Shown here piece by piece: positions 39,386 through 42,341 of a stretch of 42,341 nt of DNA (its first letter is position 1; every line of letters starts with the position of its first letter). Location: NCBI GenBank assembly GCA_948530865.1, contig CAOTKV010000017.1:1-42341 (forward strand), given 5' to 3'. The translations under genes were made by a program, and so were the position numbers. This DNA is from an uncultured Clostridia bacterium. Its GTDB lineage: Bacteria; Bacillota; Clostridia; TANB77; CAG-508. Under the pieces are notes generated by a model. The model saw only the letters and a list, made by a program, of their open reading frames with translations. It did not search any database and had not been told where the DNA came from.

Positions 39386-39514
39386 CTAAAATATTTTTTG
39401 TATAAAACTACAAGCTAAGCTTGGTAGTATTCCTGTAAAAGTTCCAATTACTATTAAAGTTAATATTGGATTTTCTATTGCAAATTTTATTTCTTCTTTT
39501 AATTCTTTTATCAT
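39386..39514 (-). CDS. Small membrane protein, 42 aa
   Basis: MIKELKEEIKFAIENP, then a membrane segment (ILTLIVIGTFTGILPSLAC). Its ATG follows the upstream stop by one base, so it is translationally coupled to the HTH gene. Function unknown; it may be a small phage membrane effector. Confidence 0.5.
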   Translation of the reverse strand: MIKELKEEIKFAIENPILTLIVIGTFTGILPSLACSFIQKIF

Positions 39515-39515
39515 C

Positions 39516-39761
39516 TTAAATCACTCCTTCTAACATCTTTTGTGTTCCAACTAAAATCGCTTTTAGTCTTTCATTTTCTTTCATTAATTTTTCGTATTCT
39601 TTTCTTGATACCGTATCTCCACCTACTCGTATTAACCAATGACTACCTTCTCCATTTCTTGTTGCTTGTATTTCACCTCTTGCTATCATTGCTTTTACAG
39701 TATTAGGAGATTTGTTATATCTTCTACAATATTCTTGCATACTTATTAATTCGTCTGGCAT
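39516..39761 (-). CDS. Excisionase-like HTH protein, 81 aa
   Basis: MPDELISMQEYCRRYNKSPNTVKAMIARGEIQATRNGEGSHWLI is a MerR/excisionase-type winged HTH of the 'helix_turn_helix_17' kind, followed by a C-terminal helical tail. It lies in the early operon next to cro, so it is expressed in the lytic state. It may be the excisionase for the tyrosine integrase. Confidence 0.65.
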   Translation of the reverse strand: MPDELISMQEYCRRYNKSPNTVKAMIARGEIQATRNGEGSHWLIRVGGDTVSRKEYEKLMKENERLKAILVGTQKMLEGVI

Positions 39762-39784
39762 ATTTACTCCTTTACTTTTAAATT

Positions 39785-39928
39785 TTAATGATGACGGCTC
39801 TTATTCATATGAACCATAATGTTATCTTTACTAATTTGTATAGATGAAGTAGTATGCTTTTTTCCTTCTACTTCGTCTATTCTTTTTATTAGCATTTTTT
39901 CTGAATCTTGTATTAATTTTGATTCCAT
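39785..39928 (-). CDS. Small hypothetical protein, 47 aa
   Basis: Starts MESKLIQDSEKML with a run-of-G ribosome site (AGGGGG) 6 bases upstream, and ends NIMVHMNKSRHH. It is basic and helical. It fills the gap between cro and the HTH gene. No family is recognised. Confidence 0.5.
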   Translation of the reverse strand: MESKLIQDSEKMLIKRIDEVEGKKHTTSSIQISKDNIMVHMNKSRHH

Positions 39929-39952
39929 ATTAACCCCCTTTTTTTAAATTTA

Positions 39953-40159
39953 TCATTTTGGTAATTGTGAAGCTAAAAAAATATCTGTAACTGGTACTTT
40001 ATATAGTTTTGACATTTTGTTTTTTAAACTATCACTTGGATTTCTTCTACCATTCTCTATATGTGATAAGTAAATTGTATTTATTTCAAGTATTTTTGAA
40101 GCTTCTAGCTGAGTTAGATTTTTATCTTCTCTATATTGTTTTAGAGTTTTAATTTTCAT
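39953..40159 (-). CDS. cro: Cro-like XRE HTH repressor, 68 aa
   Basis: The whole protein is an XRE HTH (YREDKNLTQLEASKILEINTIYLSHIENGRR) with no extra domain. It is the first leftward gene, divergent from the CI-like gene, and the promoter that drives it carries two operator-like palindromes. It probably shuts the repressor promoter during lytic growth. An upstream GGAGGG site sets the start. Confidence 0.85.
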   Translation of the reverse strand: MKIKTLKQYREDKNLTQLEASKILEINTIYLSHIENGRRNPSDSLKNKMSKLYKVPVTDIFLASQLPK

Positions 40160-40172
40160 ATTCCCTCCTTTT

Positions 40173-40191
40173 ATTTATCGTTTTGTTAAAT
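40173..40191. promoter_or_regulatory. Cro-promoter operator O2
   Basis: A 19-bp imperfect palindrome with arms ATTTATC and GTTAAAT around GTTTT lies at the predicted start of cro transcription. It has the same architecture as O1. The two centres are 26 bp apart, which suits cooperative binding. Confidence 0.55.
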
Positions 40192-40193
40192 GT

Positions 40194-40222
40194 ATTATAT
40201 TTATCATTATGGTAAATGTCAA
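40194..40222 (-). promoter_or_regulatory. Leftward early promoter (cro)
   Basis: On the minus strand TTGACA (40222-40217) and TATAAT (40199-40194) are 17 bp apart, both perfect consensus. Operator O1 fills the spacer. It starts the entire 11-kb early operon. Confidence 0.85.
40199..40217. promoter_or_regulatory. Cro-promoter operator O1
   Basis: The 19-bp palindrome has arms ATTTATC and GGTAAAT around ATTAT. It covers the spacer between -35 and -10 of the early promoter, so binding would occlude polymerase. A third near-copy (TTTATCATTTTGGTAAT) sits over the stop codon of cro and could be a decoy or chance. Confidence 0.6.
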
Positions 40223-40243
40223 TAATTTTTTTAAAATATTTTT

Positions 40244-40254
40244 AACAATTTGTT
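40244..40254. promoter_or_regulatory. Second operator type, left copy
   Basis: AACAATTTGTT is an 11-bp palindrome with one central base. Its reverse complement recurs 50 bp to the right. The motif differs from the cro operators, so the switch seems to contain two classes of site for two proteins. Confidence 0.5.
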
Positions 40255-40282
40255 ATTTAATTAGAGAGAGTAAGAAAAAAAC

Positions 40283-40311
40283 TTTACAAGTTTAACAAAT
40301 TGTTATATAAT
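40283..40311 (+). promoter_or_regulatory. Rightward repressor promoter
   Basis: TTTACA (40283-40288) and TATAAT (40306-40311) are 17 bp apart. The second AACAA-TTGTT operator lies within the spacer. It drives the CI-like, ImmA and integrase genes. An AAAGGAG site precedes the first ATG. Confidence 0.8.
40294..40304. promoter_or_regulatory. Second operator type, right copy
   Basis: AACAAATTGTT lies inside the -35/-10 spacer of the repressor promoter. It is the exact reverse complement of the left copy. It is likely the target of the CI-like or Cro protein controlling the lysogeny operon. Confidence 0.55.
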
Positions 40312-40334
40312 ATTTTTAATTTAAAGGAGTTTTT

Positions 40335-40667
40335 ATGAATAGATTAAAATTTTTAAGAGAAGAAAAAGGGTTGTATCAATCTGATATTGCAAAAATTATA
40401 GGTACATCAATAACAGCCATTACTTATTATGAAAATGAAAAAAGAGATATGTCAACAGAAGTTTTAAAAAAACTATCTGATTTTTTTGATGTATCTATTG
40501 ATTATTTATTAGGAAAAACAGACGAAAGAAATTCTAATAACTCTATTGATGAACATTTATTAAAACTTGGATTAGATATGAAAAACTATAATCCACCAAG
40601 CGAAGAACAAAAAAAACAAATTGAAGAATTTGCAAAATATGTGTTGAAAGATAATAAAAAGGAATAA
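40335..40667 (+). CDS. CI-like XRE HTH repressor, 110 aa
   Basis: Residues 3-60 (LKFLREEKGLYQSDIAKIIGTSITAITYYENEKR) are an XRE HTH and the C-terminus is helical with no peptidase domain. Together with the ImmA-like gene that follows by one base, it matches the ImmR/ImmA pair of ICEBs1 and similar phages, where the metallopeptidase cuts the repressor on DNA damage. It is the probable immunity repressor of the right-hand switch. Confidence 0.85.
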   Translation: MNRLKFLREEKGLYQSDIAKIIGTSITAITYYENEKRDMSTEVLKKLSDFFDVSIDYLLGKTDERNSNNSIDEHLLKLGLDMKNYNPPSEEQKKQIEEFAKYVLKDNKKE

Positions 40668-40668
40668 T

Positions 40669-41089
40669 ATGGAATTAAATAAATTATATGATTTAGCTGA
40701 AAAAGAGAATATTAAAATATATGATTGGCAAATTGAGGATTGTAATGGAATTTATCTTAATTATGATAATATTAACGCTATTGCCTTAAATTATGATGAA
40801 TTAGGAACATATATAGATGAAAAATGTACTTTGGCTCATGAACTTGGTCATTATTATTATGGAGCTATATACAGTTTAAATGCTGATACAACTTTCATTG
40901 CAAAACAAGAATACAAAGCTAGTAAATGGGCTTATTATGTATTAATTCCTTACAAAGATTTAAAATTAGCTATTAAAAATCGGTATTAGACAAATTTATA
41001 ATTTAGCTGACTATTTTGAAGTATCATACGAATTTATGCAAAATGCAATAGAATTTTATATTAATAAAGGATTACTAAAGACTAATTGA
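40669..41089 (+). pseudogene. ImmA/IrrE-like metallopeptidase with frameshift
   Basis: Residues 55-61 carry HExxH (LAHELGHYYYG), the zinc motif of the ImmA/IrrE family, which cleaves the ImmR-type repressor. The open frame stops after 106 residues. Removing one A from the five-A run near 40977 joins it to a continuation reading GIRQIYNLADYFEVSYEFM to a natural stop at 41087-41089, giving about 139 residues. Either a sequencing error or an inactivating mutation; if real, lysogen induction through this pathway would be lost. Confidence 0.8.
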
Positions 41090-41119
41090 AATATATTAGT
41101 CTATTTTTATGGAGGTTAT

Positions 41120-42235
41120 ATGGCAAAAAAAACTAATTTTGAAGTTAATGGAAGTAAATACTTTAGGGTTACTAGAACTGTTGGACACAAAGCAGATGGT
41201 ACACCTATTAGAAAAACATTCTATGGAACTGGTATAAATGAAGCAAACGAAAAAGCCGATGAATATATGAACAAAATCAAATCTGGTATGTCTTTGGATT
41301 TTGAAAATATTACTATTGATGAGTTAATGTATAAATGGCTTTTTCAAGTTAAATTAAATGAAGTAAAACCCTCTTCTTTTCAATCTTACGAAGGTACTTA
41401 TAGAAATTATATAAAAGATTCAGAAATTGCAAATTTAAAAGTCTACAATACAAAATCAATTAATATTCAAGAATATTATAATAAACTTGGAAAATCAAAA
41501 ACTTTTTCACAAATAAAAAAACTTAATAAGTTATTAAAATCTTTTTTTATTTATGCAGAAAAAGAAGGATTGGTATTAAAAAATCCTTGTAATAATATAA
41601 CAATTCCAAATCAAAAAGATTATAAAAATAAAAAGCTAGATAGCATAGAATATTTTTCAGAAAAAGAACTAGAACAATTAAAAAAAGCTGTTAAAAATAA
41701 TAAGTTAGAACCCATTATATTAACAGCACTTGGTACAGGTCTTCGACAAGGAGAACTTTTAGCTTTAAAATGGGAAAATGTTGATTTGCAAAAAAAATAC
41801 ATAAATGTGAAAGAATCAATCAAAAAAGTTTATGTTTTTGATACCGAAGGAAATAAACATCAAGAAACTATCACTCAAACTCCCAAATCTGAAAAATCTA
41901 TTAGAAAAGTTGATTTGCCCGATAAAATAGTTGAAATCTTAGAAAATATTCCTAAAAATAGTCCTTATGTATTTTCTGATGAAAACGGAAATCCTATTTC
42001 AAGCAAAACTGTTTTTGGAAATTGGAAAAAACTTTTAAAAGATAATAATATTCCACATAAAAAATTTCATTCGTTGCGACATACTTATGCAACAATGCTT
42101 TTAACAAAAGGAGTAGATTTAAAAACAGTTCAGGATCTAATGGGACATTCTGATATTACAATTACACAAATATATCTTCATACTTTACCTAAAACAAAAA
42201 TTAATGCTGTTAACCGTTTAAATGGCATTTTATAA
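41120..42235 (+). CDS. int: Tyrosine integrase, 371 aa
   Basis: Phage integrase catalytic residues are present: Arg209 (GTGLRQGEL), His317 and Arg320 (HSLRHTY), His343 (GHSDI) and the nucleophile Tyr352 (IYLHTL). Residues 1-60 form an arm-type DNA-binding region (TVGHKADGTPIRKTF), and residues 65-150 a core-binding domain (LYKWLFQVKL-type helices). A GGAGG site lies upstream. It ends one base before an arm-type site and 65 bases before the tRNA core. Confidence 0.95.
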   Translation: MAKKTNFEVNGSKYFRVTRTVGHKADGTPIRKTFYGTGINEANEKADEYMNKIKSGMSLDFENITIDELMYKWLFQVKLNEVKPSSFQSYEGTYRNYIKDSEIANLKVYNTKSINIQEYYNKLGKSKTFSQIKKLNKLLKSFFIYAEKEGLVLKNPCNNITIPNQKDYKNKKLDSIEYFSEKELEQLKKAVKNNKLEPIILTALGTGLRQGELLALKWENVDLQKKYINVKESIKKVYVFDTEGNKHQETITQTPKSEKSIRKVDLPDKIVEILENIPKNSPYVFSDENGNPISSKTVFGNWKKLLKDNNIPHKKFHSLRHTYATMLLTKGVDLKTVQDLMGHSDITITQIYLHTLPKTKINAVNRLNGIL

Positions 42236-42263
42236 AAACTAAAGTGATAAAATAGTGATAATT
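42236..42263. other. Predicted integrase arm-type binding site, right
   Basis: This exact copy of 153-180 starts directly after the integrase stop codon. It contains AGTGATAA at 42243 and 42254. Both copies point the same way and flank the core at different distances. Confidence 0.6.
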
Positions 42264-42277
42264 ACTTAAAAATAAAA

Positions 42278-42304
42278 TAGCAAAGTTTCTTGTAAACCTT
42301 GCTA
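42278..42304. terminator. Integrase terminator, possibly shared with the host tRNA
   Basis: AGCAAAGTTT pairs with AAACCTTGCT across a 5-nt loop with one mismatch. It is followed by ATTTATATATTT on the plus strand and by ATTTTATTTTT on the minus strand. The last bases of the stem are part of the att core, so integration recreates the hairpin next to the host tRNA. Confidence 0.7.
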
Positions 42305-42341
42305 TTTATATATTTAAAGATTTGGTGACCCCTACGGGAAT
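42300..42341. other. attR: Right attachment core (attR-like), truncated by window end
   Basis: It repeats bases 1-42 exactly and ends within the T arm of the tRNA 3' end; the tRNA would continue right of the window. It is the junction where the host tRNA would be intact if the window is an integrated prophage. Confidence 0.8.

Noticed and set aside
1..42341. Phage terminal repeats produced by packaging
   Set aside because: 42 bp is short, and the sequence is the 3' end of a tRNA next to integrase, which fits an attachment site better.

Overview
The window reads as one complete temperate siphovirus (prophage-type) genome of about 42.3 kb from a very AT-rich, low-GC Firmicute. Standard bacterial start and stop codons, strong AGGAGG-type ribosome binding sites and consensus sigma-70/A promoters fit a gut Clostridia- or Bacilli-like host, but the species cannot be named from the sequence. 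The same 42 bases occur at both ends. They contain the acceptor stem and CCA end of a minus-strand tRNA, with the T arm completed in the left copy, so the boundaries look like attL/attR of an element that integrates into the 3' end of a host tRNA gene. A circularised contig with an end overlap would look the same.

Layout. The far left (1-1330) holds the att core, integrase arm-type repeats, a 47-aa leftward gene and a rightward LexA/S24-type repressor that lacks the catalytic Ser and Lys. From 1330 to about 29,000 everything except one predicted small RNA runs leftward. Read in the direction of transcription it is: ParB-DUF4417 protein, small and large terminase, portal, minor capsid protein with a C-terminal nuclease-like domain, tRNA-Trp, scaffold, HK97-type major capsid protein, connectors, tail tube protein, two inserted autonomous cassettes, tail chaperone, Gp15, tape measure, tail tip with an S74 chaperone, baseplate and fibre proteins, lysis genes, a sigma-region-4-like regulator, an unusual seven-gene post-lysis cassette and tRNA-Cys. 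The gene order and families resemble the Listeria A118-type siphovirus structural module.

The early region (29,041-40,159, leftward) starts at a Cro-like gene. It encodes an excisionase-like HTH protein, replication proteins, an HNH-like protein, about twenty small unknown proteins, a YopX protein, a lipoprotein, a macro-domain protein and a repeat-rich beta-solenoid-like protein. It ends with an ArpU/RinA-like late regulator. The lysogeny unit (40,335-42,235, rightward) is CI-like HTH, ImmA-like metallopeptidase and tyrosine integrase. The promoters facing each other at 40,194-40,311 have matching 17-bp spacers, each filled by a different palindromic operator candidate.

Most interesting points. 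(1) A P22 immI-like module inside the tail operon: an Arc-like RHH gene, a predicted opposite-strand small RNA with its own promoter and terminator, a 52-aa gene and a BRO-type antirepressor. (2) Three tandem stem-loops with covarying stems and a conserved 9-nt loop between tRNA-Trp and the scaffold gene. (3) All three phage tRNAs (Cys-GCA, Trp-CCA, Gln-TTG) have a hairpin ending 4-5 nt before their 5' end. (4) A post-lysis cassette of Gly-, Gln- and Cys-rich proteins and a papain-like protein, with no known function. (5) Four one-base frameshifts in conserved genes (terS, terL, immA, macro domain), three of them fixed by removing one A from an A run, which suggests sequencing error or decay and needs read-level checking.
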